DNA of 64,000 nt from Polyangiaceae bacterium (GTDB lineage: Bacteria; Myxococcota_A; Polyangia; Polyangiales; Polyangiaceae), in contig JAICQQ010000001.1 in the NCBI GenBank assembly GCA_025937785.1, positions 103,098 to 167,097 of the forward strand, given 5' to 3'. The notes under the pieces were generated by a model that did no database searches, was not told the origin of the DNA, and was given only the letters and a program-made list of their open reading frames with translations. Every line of letters begins with the position of its first letter. Positions within the stretch are counted from its first letter, which is position 1. Positions 1 through 8,589 of this stretch are shown one piece after another. Made by a program: the position numbers and the translations under genes.

Positions 1-79
1 CATCCCACTGGCTCCCTGGGTCGATCTCGATCGTCGCGCCGGTGAGCGGGGGGCCAGGCGCGGGCGGGACGAAGCGGGC

Positions 80-2512
80 GTGTCGTTGGCGGGGCGCACG
101 GTGCTGGTGGCCGACGACGACCCCGCTGTGGCTTGGTTTCTGAGCGGCCTGTTGAAGACCGTCGGTGCTGAAGTGGTCGAAGCTTACGATGGCGTGAGCG
201 CGCTCGAGGTCGCGCGCGGGCGCTGGCCGGACCTGGTGATCAGCGACATCGTGATGCCCAAGCTCGATGGATTCGCGCTGTGCCGCGAGATCAAGCGCGA
301 CGTCGCGGTCCGCGACACCCCGGTGATCCTGCTTTCGTGGAAAGAGGACTTGCTCCAGCGGATGCGCGAGCTGGGCGCAGATGCCGACGGTTACTTGAAG
401 AAAGAGGCAGAGGCGTCGACGGTCGTGCAGCGCATTCGCGAGGTCATGCGTCCGCGGGCGCGCGTGGAAGCACGCGTGCGCCAAGGGGGCGAGGTGCGCG
501 GTCGCCTTGACGGGTTGACGCCGCGCCTGATCCTCGAGCTCTGCTGCGGCAGCAGGGAGAACCTGCGCATCGAGTTCCGTGACGCATTCTTCGTGTACTC
601 GATGCACGTGCGCTTCGGGCGCCTGGTGAGCGCATTGCGCCAGGCTCCGTCCGGTGCCGAGCTCAGGGGTTACCCTGTGGTGCGCAGCGTGCTCGGAGTC
701 AACGCTGGCCGGTTCCTGGTGGTTCCCGATGCCAGCGCCGTCGTCCCCGAGTTCGAGGGCAACCTGCGCGAGGTGCTGGCACCGGCGATCGACCACGCGC
801 GCCGCTGCTTGGCGGCCCTGTCGCACCCGCGGCTCGCGAGCATCGAGCGCCTCGATCTTGCGCTCGAGGAGCTGGAGACGTACCTGGGCGCCACTCCAGA
901 GCCAGCGCAAACGATGCTGCGCCTGATCGCCGAGGGTGCCAGCCCCAAGGACCTGTTGCTCGGCGGCGCAGCTCCGCCAGAGCTCGTGATCCAGACCCTG
1001 GCGGACCTAGCGCGCCGCGGAGTCGTCGAACGCGTGGTGGCCAGCGGCGGCGACTCCGAGCCGCCGCCGTCCCCGCCGTCGGCTCCGCCGTCGTCGGCCC
1101 CATCCCCCCCACCCGAGCTTTTGCAGTCGCAGTCGTCGCAGCCGCCCCCGCCCGCGGGTGCCGGCGGCGAATTCGTTGCGGCCGACGTGCCGCCCGTCGC
1201 CGGCGCACCCCTGGCCGTCAATTCCCCAGTCGAGGAGTCCAGCATGAATCCGAGCCAACCCGCCGCCTTCACGTTTCAGTTGTCCCCCGAGCCGCCGCTT
1301 GCCGTCGCCAATGTGCTTTCTCCAAGTGTGGATGACGATGCCATGGACGCGGCGTGGTTCGCCCCGCCCGAGCCAGCTGCCTCGGCAGCAGCGAGCGACG
1401 ACCCAGCGAGCGACGCGTTGGCCAATGTCCTGACCGATGCGGCAACACGAACACCGCCACCCGCGCGTGCGTTGCCTCTGCCTGTCCGCGACGCCCCGGC
1501 GCCCAACCCCGCGCCGTCCGCGCAGCCCTCGCCGACGCCGGCGCGCGCTCGGACCTTGCCGCGCCCCATCACGATCGACGAGCCGCTGACCGATCCACCG
1601 ATGCTCGTGACGCCCACGTCGGGCCACCAAATCTCCCAGCTGCTGACGGCGCCCAGTGACGAACCAGCGCCCGTGGCCAGCGAGGACCGTATCTCCAGCC
1701 AGCTGCCGAAGACTAAGCCCCTGAGTTTTCCCAGCGATATCAAGCATATGATATCGGCGGCCCCAGAGCGCTCAGCCTCCCGGATGCCGCAGCAAACAAC
1801 GTCTCCGGCGCCGGAGCGCTCCGCCTCCCCCGTACCAGCGCACGCAGTTTCGACGACGGCCACCGAGCACGAGCCTAGCCCGGAGCCGCCGCGCGCCGAG
1901 ACCGAGCAGGTCGTCAGCCCCGCCACTCCCGAGCGAGCAAGCGGCGCGGTAGCCGTGGAAGCGCCGGGCGAAGCCGCTGCAGTTGTCAGGGACACCAGCA
2001 CGTTCAAGGTCATCGGCTACGCGCTGGTGGCCATGGCGTTCTCGTACATCGGCATGAGCGCACTGGTGGCCTGGCTCAGCGACGCGAACCAAGACTCCGC
2101 GGCTACGGCCCCTATGGCGACCACCGCACAGGCGGCCCACACGGACGTGGAAGCCGGCGAAGAGCCAGTCGCAGTGCCACCGGAGGCCGCCGGAGCGGAA
2201 GCCAAACCAGCTCCCAGCGCCCCCCGCGTAAGTAGTGAGGCTGCGGGCAAGGAGCAGGTGGCCATCGAAGACCTGCCGGTGCCTGCGGGGCTGGCCCTCG
2301 GTGCGGACAAGGGCGTGCTGAAGCTAGTGACACCGGACGCCCACTCGTTGTACGTCGACGGTGAGTTTGCTGGCCGCGGACCGGTCCGCATCGTGCCCTT
2401 GCCGCCAGGCAAACACATGATCAAAACGCGCTTCGACGGTGAAGAGAAGAGCTACGAAGCCAACGTACAGGCGGGACGCATGACGCGCCTGACGATTTCT
2501 GCGGCGAAGTAG
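80..2512 (+). CDS. Receiver-DUF4388-like-PEGA single-pass membrane signalling protein
   Basis: This 810-residue protein starts with a response-regulator receiver domain (about residues 7-118): acidic cluster DDD at 12-14, phosphoacceptor D56 in SDIVMP, Ser86, and conserved K107. A DUF4388/PATAN-like region follows (about 135-320). A long Pro/Ala/Ser-rich linker (about 330-635) leads to one hydrophobic segment (about 641-667) and a C-terminal PEGA-type domain (about 735-810, with the YVDGEFAGRGPV core). By topology the receiver should be cytoplasmic and the PEGA end periplasmic. That arrangement suggests signal transfer across the inner membrane, which is inference. The GTG at 80 is the first start seen, but the frame stays open to the left edge of the window, so the true start could lie outside it. 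Confidence 0.85.
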   Translation: MSLAGRTVLVADDDPAVAWFLSGLLKTVGAEVVEAYDGVSALEVARGRWPDLVISDIVMPKLDGFALCREIKRDVAVRDTPVILLSWKEDLLQRMRELGADADGYLKKEAEASTVVQRIREVMRPRARVEARVRQGGEVRGRLDGLTPRLILELCCGSRENLRIEFRDAFFVYSMHVRFGRLVSALRQAPSGAELRGYPVVRSVLGVNAGRFLVVPDASAVVPEFEGNLREVLAPAIDHARRCLAALSHPRLASIERLDLALEELETYLGATPEPAQTMLRLIAEGASPKDLLLGGAAPPELVIQTLADLARRGVVERVVASGGDSEPPPSPPSAPPSSAPSPPPELLQSQSSQPPPPAGAGGEFVAADVPPVAGAPLAVNSPVEESSMNPSQPAAFTFQLSPEPPLAVANVLSPSVDDDAMDAAWFAPPEPAASAAASDDPASDALANVLTDAATRTPPPARALPLPVRDAPAPNPAPSAQPSPTPARARTLPRPITIDEPLTDPPMLVTPTSGHQISQLLTAPSDEPAPVASEDRISSQLPKTKPLSFPSDIKHMISAAPERSASRMPQQTTSPAPERSASPVPAHAVSTTATEHEPSPEPPRAETEQVVSPATPERASGAVAVEAPGEAAAVVRDTSTFKVIGYALVAMAFSYIGMSALVAWLSDANQDSAATAPMATTAQAAHTDVEAGEEPVAVPPEAAGAEAKPAPSAPRVSSEAAGKEQVAIEDLPVPAGLALGADKGVLKLVTPDAHSLYVDGEFAGRGPVRIVPLPPGKHMIKTRFDGEEKSYEANVQAGRMTRLTISAAK

Positions 2513-2607
2513 TGCTCGACTCGAAAAATCCGGGACGAGAGCGTCCGCGCCGCCAAGAGCGCGATGATTCGTAGCGTGCTCGAAGCCCGTCGGCTAAACC
2601 CCCGCGC

Positions 2608-4890
2608 ATGAGATTTCGCGTCGCGCTCGTATCGGTAGCTCTGCTCGCGGGCGCCGCGGCATGCCGTGACGAGGAGCGCGAAACGCGGCCAGTGGCATCT
2701 GCGAACCCTCTCCCCGCGGTGCCGGCAGCAGCGCTCGGGGGAGGCTCCGATCAGATCAGCTTGCTCGAGTTGCTCGATACCTGCGACGTGTCGCATCGCG
2801 GACTCAGCATCGACGTCGGCTCGCCGGCGTCTCAGACACAACGCATTTTCTCCCAGTCGTTCGAAAAGGACGTGACACCGTTGCGGCACGGCGGTGGCAG
2901 TTTCGCCGAAATTGCCTCGCGCTCGGTGGACTATCAATTCTACCTGAGCGCGCCGCTCGACGCGTTGCATGTGAGCCTGCGCGTGCGCGGCAAGCGGGCG
3001 GGCCATCTCGCCGTGTATGTGGACGGCAAGCGCTTGGGCTCCGCCAAGCTTGCGCGCGACGAAGCTCGCGTCGTGAGCTTCAAGCTTTCGAGTGCACCGC
3101 TCGCGTCCGGGCGGCACCAGGTCGGGCTACGGCTGTCCGCGGGCGAGCGGGGCTCGGAAGGAGCCTATGCCGAGATCGAGTGGCTCAGGCTCACGTCTCC
3201 CGAAGAGGCGGACGATCAGTACGCCGCACCGACTGCCAAAGACATCGTCTCCGACGTAGTGCTCGAAAAGCGCCCGCGCCGTTCGATTGCGCTCCGCGAT
3301 CAGAGCACCGTCCGTTGCCCGCTCTGGCCTTCTTCGGACACACGACTGAAGTCTTGGCTCGGCTTCTGGGGCGAAGGCAGTGGTCGCGCGGAGCTGCGCG
3401 TGGTGCGGCCGGGTGGCGACGTCGTAACGCTCGAACAACGCCAGATCGAAGGCGGGGAAACTGCGGGCTGGAGCGCCATCGATGTTCCGTTGGGGCGTTT
3501 CGCGGGCGAGCTCATCGCGTTGGAATTCGCGGTGCGGGACGCTAGCGGCGTGGGGCGTGTGGCCTTCGGCGACCCGGCTCTGGTGCGCGCGCGTGCCGAG
3601 GCGGCGCGCGTGCCGCCGACGGCTAGTGTGGTGCTGGTGGTGATGTCCGGGCTGCGCCGCGCGAGCGTGCCCCCGTGGGGTTCGGTCGCGCAGTTGCCCG
3701 GGTTTGCGGAGCTCGTGCGGGCGGGCACGACCTTCACCAACTTCCGGGCGCCGTCGTCCGTCCCGGGCGCGGTGTTGGCCTCGATGCTCACCGGGGTGTC
3801 ACCGCGCGTCCACTCGCTCGAAGACCCAGCGGCACGCTTGCCTCTCGCCGTGCACACCATCAACGAGGCGTTCAAGCAGGCCAGCGGACACGCAGCGATG
3901 TTCACCGGTGTGCCCACCTCTTTCCCTGCTTTCGGCTTCGACCGCTCCTGGGACGCGCACCAGACGGTCTCACCCGTCAGCGACGAGCCCGCGCACGCGC
4001 CGTTCACGCTCGCGGAAGCTTGGCTCAAGCGCGACGTCGAAGCAGCGCCGGAAGCGCGGAGGTTCCTCTTGATCCATGCACGCGGCGTGCATCCACCCTG
4101 GGACGTGCCGAAGGAGGAAGCCGCGTTGATGAAGCCCGAGGAGTACGACGGAGTGGTGGACGCGCGGCGTGGCGGTATTTCGCTGGGCAGTCTCCGCAGC
4201 CACGCGAAGGGAACGCGTCGCCTGTCGACGGACGATTGGACGCGGTTGCGCGCGCTCGAACTCGCTGCGTTGAAAAAGCAAGATGCCGCGTTCGCCCACC
4301 TCGCCAAGACCTTGCAGACGCTCGGGCTCTGGGAGAATGCACTGGTGATGGTCGCGGGTGACGTCGCCGCCGGTGAGCCTCCCGCAATTCCGTATCACCC
4401 CGCCGGTCCGCTCGACGAAGGTCGCTTGAACGTGCCGCTGTTGGTCAAGTTTCCCGGTCGAGCGTTGGTGGGGAAGGAAGTCAGCGTGCCGGTGACCGCG
4501 GTCGACGTGGCGCAAACCGTTCTCACAGCGCTCAGCCTCGAGGCCCCGGAGCTGATCGAGGGTGAAGACTTGTTCGGTCTGGCCGCGGGCCGCCTGCCCC
4601 TCGGGGGCAGACCGCTGTGGGCAACGCTGGGTCCTCATTTCGCCACCCGCGTCGGCCCCTGGCGCCTGAGCGGCCAGCTCGGCGCCACGCCGCATTTGTG
4701 CGAGCTCGGCGTCGACCCGGCGTGCGTGGATAATCTCTTCGACGCTCGCGCGTTCATTGCCAATTCCCTCTGGAAATGGACCTACCTTGCCGAACAGGCG
4801 GCTCGGTCGAAGCCGCTCGCGACCCGCGAACCTGCCAGCGTCGACGCGGAGACGTCGGCCGCGCTCGCGGTTTGGGGGGATGTGCAATGA
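2608..4890 (+). CDS. Sulfatase/alkaline-phosphatase-fold lipoprotein, probably catalytically inactive
   Basis: The 760-residue product has a lipoprotein signal peptide ending in a lipobox (GAAAC, Cys19 region). The N-terminal half (to about 330) is beta-rich. From about residue 340 it follows the sulfatase/type I phosphodiesterase fold: hydrophobic strand, APSSVPGAVLASMLTG (the usual nucleophile region), HPPWDVPKEE, a VPLLVKFPG strand, and a VTAVDVAQTVLTAL segment. The first metal-binding Asp-Thr is replaced by Met-Ser-Gly (about 346-348), and the usual Asp-His-Gly near the end reads Asp-Val-Ala. The fold is clear, but the metal site looks lost. It may bind sulfated or phosphorylated ligands rather than cleave them, which is inference. 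It lies 95 bases after the receiver-PEGA gene. Confidence 0.8.
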   Translation: MRFRVALVSVALLAGAAACRDEERETRPVASANPLPAVPAAALGGGSDQISLLELLDTCDVSHRGLSIDVGSPASQTQRIFSQSFEKDVTPLRHGGGSFAEIASRSVDYQFYLSAPLDALHVSLRVRGKRAGHLAVYVDGKRLGSAKLARDEARVVSFKLSSAPLASGRHQVGLRLSAGERGSEGAYAEIEWLRLTSPEEADDQYAAPTAKDIVSDVVLEKRPRRSIALRDQSTVRCPLWPSSDTRLKSWLGFWGEGSGRAELRVVRPGGDVVTLEQRQIEGGETAGWSAIDVPLGRFAGELIALEFAVRDASGVGRVAFGDPALVRARAEAARVPPTASVVLVVMSGLRRASVPPWGSVAQLPGFAELVRAGTTFTNFRAPSSVPGAVLASMLTGVSPRVHSLEDPAARLPLAVHTINEAFKQASGHAAMFTGVPTSFPAFGFDRSWDAHQTVSPVSDEPAHAPFTLAEAWLKRDVEAAPEARRFLLIHARGVHPPWDVPKEEAALMKPEEYDGVVDARRGGISLGSLRSHAKGTRRLSTDDWTRLRALELAALKKQDAAFAHLAKTLQTLGLWENALVMVAGDVAAGEPPAIPYHPAGPLDEGRLNVPLLVKFPGRALVGKEVSVPVTAVDVAQTVLTALSLEAPELIEGEDLFGLAAGRLPLGGRPLWATLGPHFATRVGPWRLSGQLGATPHLCELGVDPACVDNLFDARAFIANSLWKWTYLAEQAARSKPLATREPASVDAETSAALAVWGDVQ

Positions 4891-5027
4891 CCCCGGGTCC
4901 TGCTTTTTTCTGAAGGCTGGCAGCGGCGCCGGCATTCAATCGAAAACCTTGGCACTAGCCCAAAGCCCGAGCAGTCCGCGCAAGCGTTGCGGCCGGGTCG
5001 TGCCATAACCGTCTCGGAAGGACCCCT

Positions 5028-6077
5028 ATGCGTTCAGTTGCCGATTGGAAAAGTCTCGTCTGTAGTGGGCTGCTGCTCACTGCTCTTGGCTGCGACTCAG
5101 GGGGCTCGTCGAACATGACCCCTCCACCCGCGGAGGCGCCCGACGGGACCCTAGTGCCGGTCGACGGCGAGACACCGGTCGAAACATTCGGTCAGCTGCG
5201 GGTCGAGGGGACGCAAATCGTTGCCGCTTCGGGGGACCCCGTGCAGCTCAAAGGCCCGAGCAGCATGTGGCTCAACTGGGAGCAGGATGGCTACGCGGAG
5301 AGCCTCGATGCTTTGGTCTGGATGCGAGACCAATGGAAGCTGACGGTGATCCGAGCGGCCATGGGCGTCGAACCCGGGGGCGCCTATCTTTCGAACCCCG
5401 ACGTCGCGATGGCGCAAGTGACGACGATCATCGAGAACGCGATCGACGCGGGTGTATACGTGATCGTCGACTGGCATGATCACAACGCGCACGTGAACCA
5501 GGCCGCTGCCGAGGCCTTCTTCTCCGAAATATCCGCGACCTATGGGCACCTTCCGAACGTCATTTACGAACCTTTCAACGAGCCGGAACAAATCGACTGG
5601 GAGAGCGAGCTCAAGCCGTACCACGAAGCGCTGGTCGCAAAGATTCGTGAGAACGATCCCGACAACCTGATCGTGCTCGGCACTCCCGTCTGGTCACAAA
5701 ACGTCGACGTGGCGGCAGCCTCGCCGGTAGCTGGGACCAACCTCCTCTACACCTTGCATTTTTACTCGTGCACCCATACGGGCTTCCTCCGCGCGAAGGG
5801 CGACACTGCGCTCAGCGTGGGCCTCCCGCTGTTCGTGACGGAGTGGGGCAGTACCCATTCCGACGGCGGGTTGGACGGGCTGGTGTGTCTCGATGAAGCG
5901 CGCCTCTGGACCGATTGGATGCGAACGCGAGGCATCAGCTGGACCGCCTGGAAGCTCGATAACTGCAGCGACTCGACCTGCTACTTCGCGCCCACTGGCG
6001 CGCCGCGCGATGGGGAATGGACCGACGCGATGCTGCAAGAGCACGGTCAGTTCGTACGCGACCGTATGCGTGAGTGA
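5028..6077 (+). CDS. Glycoside hydrolase family 5 (endoglucanase-like) lipoprotein
   Basis: A 349-residue secreted glycosidase. The signal peptide ends in a lipobox (LLTALGC), then comes a short Ser/Pro/Glu-rich linker. The catalytic domain (about residues 60-345) shows GH5 hallmarks: VIVDWHDHN, the acid/base Glu in VIYEPFNEP, and the nucleophile Glu in LFVTEWGS. The pattern is closest to GH5_2 cellulases, so it probably cleaves beta-1,4-glucans outside the cell or at the outer surface. There is no carbohydrate-binding module. The ATG is preceded by GGAAGGA at a good distance. It has no polysaccharide-utilisation neighbours, so it appears to be a single-gene unit. Confidence 0.9.
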   Translation: MRSVADWKSLVCSGLLLTALGCDSGGSSNMTPPPAEAPDGTLVPVDGETPVETFGQLRVEGTQIVAASGDPVQLKGPSSMWLNWEQDGYAESLDALVWMRDQWKLTVIRAAMGVEPGGAYLSNPDVAMAQVTTIIENAIDAGVYVIVDWHDHNAHVNQAAAEAFFSEISATYGHLPNVIYEPFNEPEQIDWESELKPYHEALVAKIRENDPDNLIVLGTPVWSQNVDVAAASPVAGTNLLYTLHFYSCTHTGFLRAKGDTALSVGLPLFVTEWGSTHSDGGLDGLVCLDEARLWTDWMRTRGISWTAWKLDNCSDSTCYFAPTGAPRDGEWTDAMLQEHGQFVRDRMRE

Positions 6078-6095
6078 AGCGCCGGCTTGGCCGAG

Positions 6096-6482
6096 CTAGC
6101 TAGTGCTGTCGGCGGCGCCAGCTGACGGCACGGCGCTGGCGGGAACCACATCGTAGAGCCCGAGGGCGCGATTGGCGGTGAAGCGGATCTTCTGTCCGAT
6201 CGCGTCCGGGTCCTCCGTATCGTGCGCCAAAGCGATGATTTCGGTGAGCGCATTGCGCGCCGATCGCAGCTCTGCCAGGAGCCAGCGGGCGTGTTCAGGA
6301 GTGACGGCGGCGCCTTTCGCGAGGGCTCGCTCGATGTCACGCGCTCGCCACTCGACGAGTACGCTGCGATGCGGGAGTACCCCGGAACCCCCGCAGTCGG
6401 GACAATCGACCAGACCGTAGTCAGTCGGGGTTTCGCCAGATCCGAGGCAGCTGTTGCATGCTTGAGGGGTAGTGGCACTCAT
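6096..6482 (-). CDS. Small protein with DnaJ-type CxxCxGxG zinc motifs
   Basis: A 128-residue protein with two zinc-binding repeats at its N-terminus (CNSCLGSG and CPDCGGSG, residues 9-33), as in DnaJ/TSI zinc fingers. It has no J domain. A helical segment (about 40-100) rich in Ala, Arg and Glu follows. The C-terminus is Ala/Pro/Ser-rich. I do not recognise a named family. It lies 45 bases downstream of queE on the same strand, so it is probably co-transcribed with it. Its function is unknown; a zinc-dependent binding or chaperone-accessory role is only a guess. Confidence 0.75.
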   Translation of the reverse strand: MSATTPQACNSCLGSGETPTDYGLVDCPDCGGSGVLPHRSVLVEWRARDIERALAKGAAVTPEHARWLLAELRSARNALTEIIALAHDTEDPDAIGQKIRFTANRALGLYDVVPASAVPSAGAADSTS

Positions 6483-6527
6483 GGGCGCGAGCCTAGCACC
6501 CCCCGAGCCTCGGACACAGCGCTGCGG

Positions 6528-7229
6528 CTAGTGACCGCGCTGCCCCCCGAACAGCTCGAGGTGGAGCCTGGGCGAATAGCGAAACCCCAAGTTATTCGCA
6601 GCGGTCACTACCGCTGGACCGACCAGCATCAAATCTTCCGCGCTCGCCGCCAGCGGCATCAACATGACCCGCTCCGCTGGCCACCCGAGCACGCGCGCTA
6701 GCTCAGCGGCCTCGAGCGAGTCTTTTTCCCCGGCTACCACGAGCTTCAGCCATGCCCGCCCCGTATCGCGCAAGCGCTGGAGCGCGCCCGGGTGGAAGCG
6801 TCGCTCCCGCGTTTCACAGCTGTTGGCGAGCTTCGGAGACACGTTCCACTGGTCGACGCGCCCGCACAGGCTGTCGTTCGGAACGAGTGTGCCGTTCGTT
6901 TCGATCTCGACTCGGAGGTCTGGCGGCAAACTGTCGCAGAGCCGCGCCAGCAAGTCTTGCTGGATCAGAGGCTCGCCGCCCGTGACGACGAGGCGTGGTT
7001 CGCCCGACTCGACCACACGCTCGAGCAATGCCTGCAGCGACCAGCTCGTCACCTCCGCGGCGTAGTCGTACTCGGCGAAGTCCCAGCTGTAGCGTGTGTC
7101 GCACCACGCGCAGCGCAGGTTGCAGGTAGCGAGCCGGAGGAAAATGCAAGGCAGCCCGGCGCTCGGCCCTTCTCCTTGAACCGACTGGAAGATCTCCGAA
7201 ACTTTGAAGCTACGATCGGGACTCGACAT
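6528..7229 (-). CDS. queE: 7-carboxy-7-deazaguanine synthase (radical SAM)
   Basis: The 233-residue protein carries the radical SAM cluster motif CNLRCAWC (C36, C40, C43), after the typical QueE N-terminus SEIFQSVQGEG, and the VVTGGEPL strand. QueE converts 6-carboxy-tetrahydropterin to 7-carboxy-7-deazaguanine, a step of queuosine (preQ1) synthesis in the cytoplasm. Other que genes are not in this window, so the pathway must be completed elsewhere. It is divergent from rph, with only about 29 bases between the two start codons, so the promoters must overlap. Confidence 0.93.
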   Translation of the reverse strand: MSSPDRSFKVSEIFQSVQGEGPSAGLPCIFLRLATCNLRCAWCDTRYSWDFAEYDYAAEVTSWSLQALLERVVESGEPRLVVTGGEPLIQQDLLARLCDSLPPDLRVEIETNGTLVPNDSLCGRVDQWNVSPKLANSCETRERRFHPGALQRLRDTGRAWLKLVVAGEKDSLEAAELARVLGWPAERVMLMPLAASAEDLMLVGPAVVTAANNLGFRYSPRLHLELFGGQRGH

Positions 7230-7258
7230 GTTCTCGCGTTTTCGTGGTACGAGCGGCC

Positions 7259-8026
7259 ATGGCTTATAGCAAGCGCGACGGGCGTCCGCTCGAACAGATC
7301 CGACCGACCAAGATCGTCACGGGCTTTCACGAATTTGCCGAGGGTTCCGTGTTGATGAGCACGGGCCGCACCCGCGTGCTCGTGACCGCTTCGCTCGACG
7401 AGTCCGTGCCGGACTTTCTGGTGGGCAAGGGCCAGGGTTGGCTCACCGCGGAGTATCAGATGCACCCCCGCGCGAACCCCAAGCGCCGAGAAAAGCGCGA
7501 CGGTCGCGAACGTCCCCTCGGTGGCCGCTCGCGTGAAATCGAGCGACTCATCGGGCGCTCGCTCCGCGCAGCGGTCGACCTCGCCGCCCTCGGCGAACGC
7601 AGCATCCTCATCGATTGCGACGTGATCGAAGCCGACGGGGGCACACGCACTGCCTCCATCACCGGCGGCTTCATCGCCCTGGCGCTCGCCCTCGCCAAGC
7701 TCAACAAGAAGGGGGCCCTGCGCCGCCCGGTGCTGCGCGACCAGGTCGCCGCCGTCAGCGTCGGCCACGTCGACGACGCTCTTGCCCTCGACCTGTGCTA
7801 CGCTGAGGACAGTACCGCGCGCGTCGACCTGAACCTGATCGCCACCGCGGCCGGCAGCATCGTCGAAATTCAAGGCACCGCCGAAGGTTCCGCCGTCCCC
7901 CGGTCCGAATGGAACGACATGATCGATCTCGCGCTCAGCGGCGTCCAGCAGCTCGCCCGCTCCCAGAGCGAGGCACTCACTGCCGCCGGCGTGGAATTGG
8001 CGGAATTGATGCAAAAAAAGGCGTAG
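7259..8026 (+). CDS. rph: Ribonuclease PH
   Basis: The 255-residue product matches RNase PH, a phosphate-dependent 3'-5' exoribonuclease that trims tRNA 3' ends. Visible landmarks are the N-terminal RDGRPLEQIRPTKI, EGSVLMSTGRTRVL, the RGREIERLIGRSLRA-like stretch, and the D-x-D-rich segment IDCDVIEADGGTRTASI. The length is normal for the family. The ATG at 7259 is chosen because homologues start next to the KRDGR motif; a GTG at 7244 is possible. The last codons contain a run of seven A residues (8012-8018) just before the stop. A small membrane-protein ORF starts 26 bases later. Confidence 0.95.
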   Translation: MAYSKRDGRPLEQIRPTKIVTGFHEFAEGSVLMSTGRTRVLVTASLDESVPDFLVGKGQGWLTAEYQMHPRANPKRREKRDGRERPLGGRSREIERLIGRSLRAAVDLAALGERSILIDCDVIEADGGTRTASITGGFIALALALAKLNKKGALRRPVLRDQVAAVSVGHVDDALALDLCYAEDSTARVDLNLIATAAGSIVEIQGTAEGSAVPRSEWNDMIDLALSGVQQLARSQSEALTAAGVELAELMQKKA

Positions 8027-8051
8027 CGAGCACTACCTCACGTTCAACACC

Positions 8052-8408
8052 GTGTTGCTGGGGGCGGCGGTTGCTCTGTCGAAGGATGCCTCGAGCGCAA
8101 CCTATGTAGGAGTGTCGGCCTTGCTCTTCATCGCGGGCTGCAACTCCTGGTTCGGACAGGCTGCGGTTGCGAAAGGGCAGGGGTATTATCGCAAAACCAA
8201 GGCAATCAAGGCTGCATTGGAGCGAGCGCTGAACCTGGGTGAATACGCGATCGTTACGACTCCGGGCATGAAGCGGGATCACGACGTTGCTCCTGCAGGA
8301 ACACCGGAAACTGCGGCTCACAGGCTGGGAAAGATCACTCAGCAGATTCGTGTTTTGCTTGCCATCATCGGCGCGCTTGCGTTCATTGGCGCGGTGCGCG
8401 CAGCATAG
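8052..8408 (+). CDS. Small two-helix membrane protein, possibly truncated at the start
   Basis: A 118-residue ORF with GTG start, with hydrophobic segments near residues 1-30 and about 95-117 and a charged middle region (YYRKTKAIKAALERALNLGEY). I do not recognise the family. The translated sequence immediately before the GTG (HYLTFNTV) also looks protein-like, and the frame stays open back to 8010 with no usable start. The annotated start may therefore be wrong, or the 5' end may have been lost. Base composition is less GC-rich than that of its neighbours. There is a non-coding gap of about 180 bases downstream. Confidence 0.6.
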   Translation: MLLGAAVALSKDASSATYVGVSALLFIAGCNSWFGQAAVAKGQGYYRKTKAIKAALERALNLGEYAIVTTPGMKRDHDVAPAGTPETAAHRLGKITQQIRVLLAIIGALAFIGAVRAA

Positions 8409-8589
8409 GGTGCTATCTGTAACACCTAACTTTGTGCGCTGGTCAGAGGTACAGTGCGGCACGGGCGCTACTCGGATCGATCACCGCGACGCCGATTCGA
8501 ACGCCTCGAAGCATTGGGCGTGTGTTTCGAACACCGGTGTTGGTCGGGGCGCGTGGCGACCCGCCGCATCTCGGGCTACCCTTGTTCGT

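Noticed and set aside
7991..8060. Programmed frameshift at the A7 run joining rph to the next ORF
   Set aside because: rph ends normally and the required shift is +1, not the usual -1. Lack of a conserved slippery element makes it unlikely.
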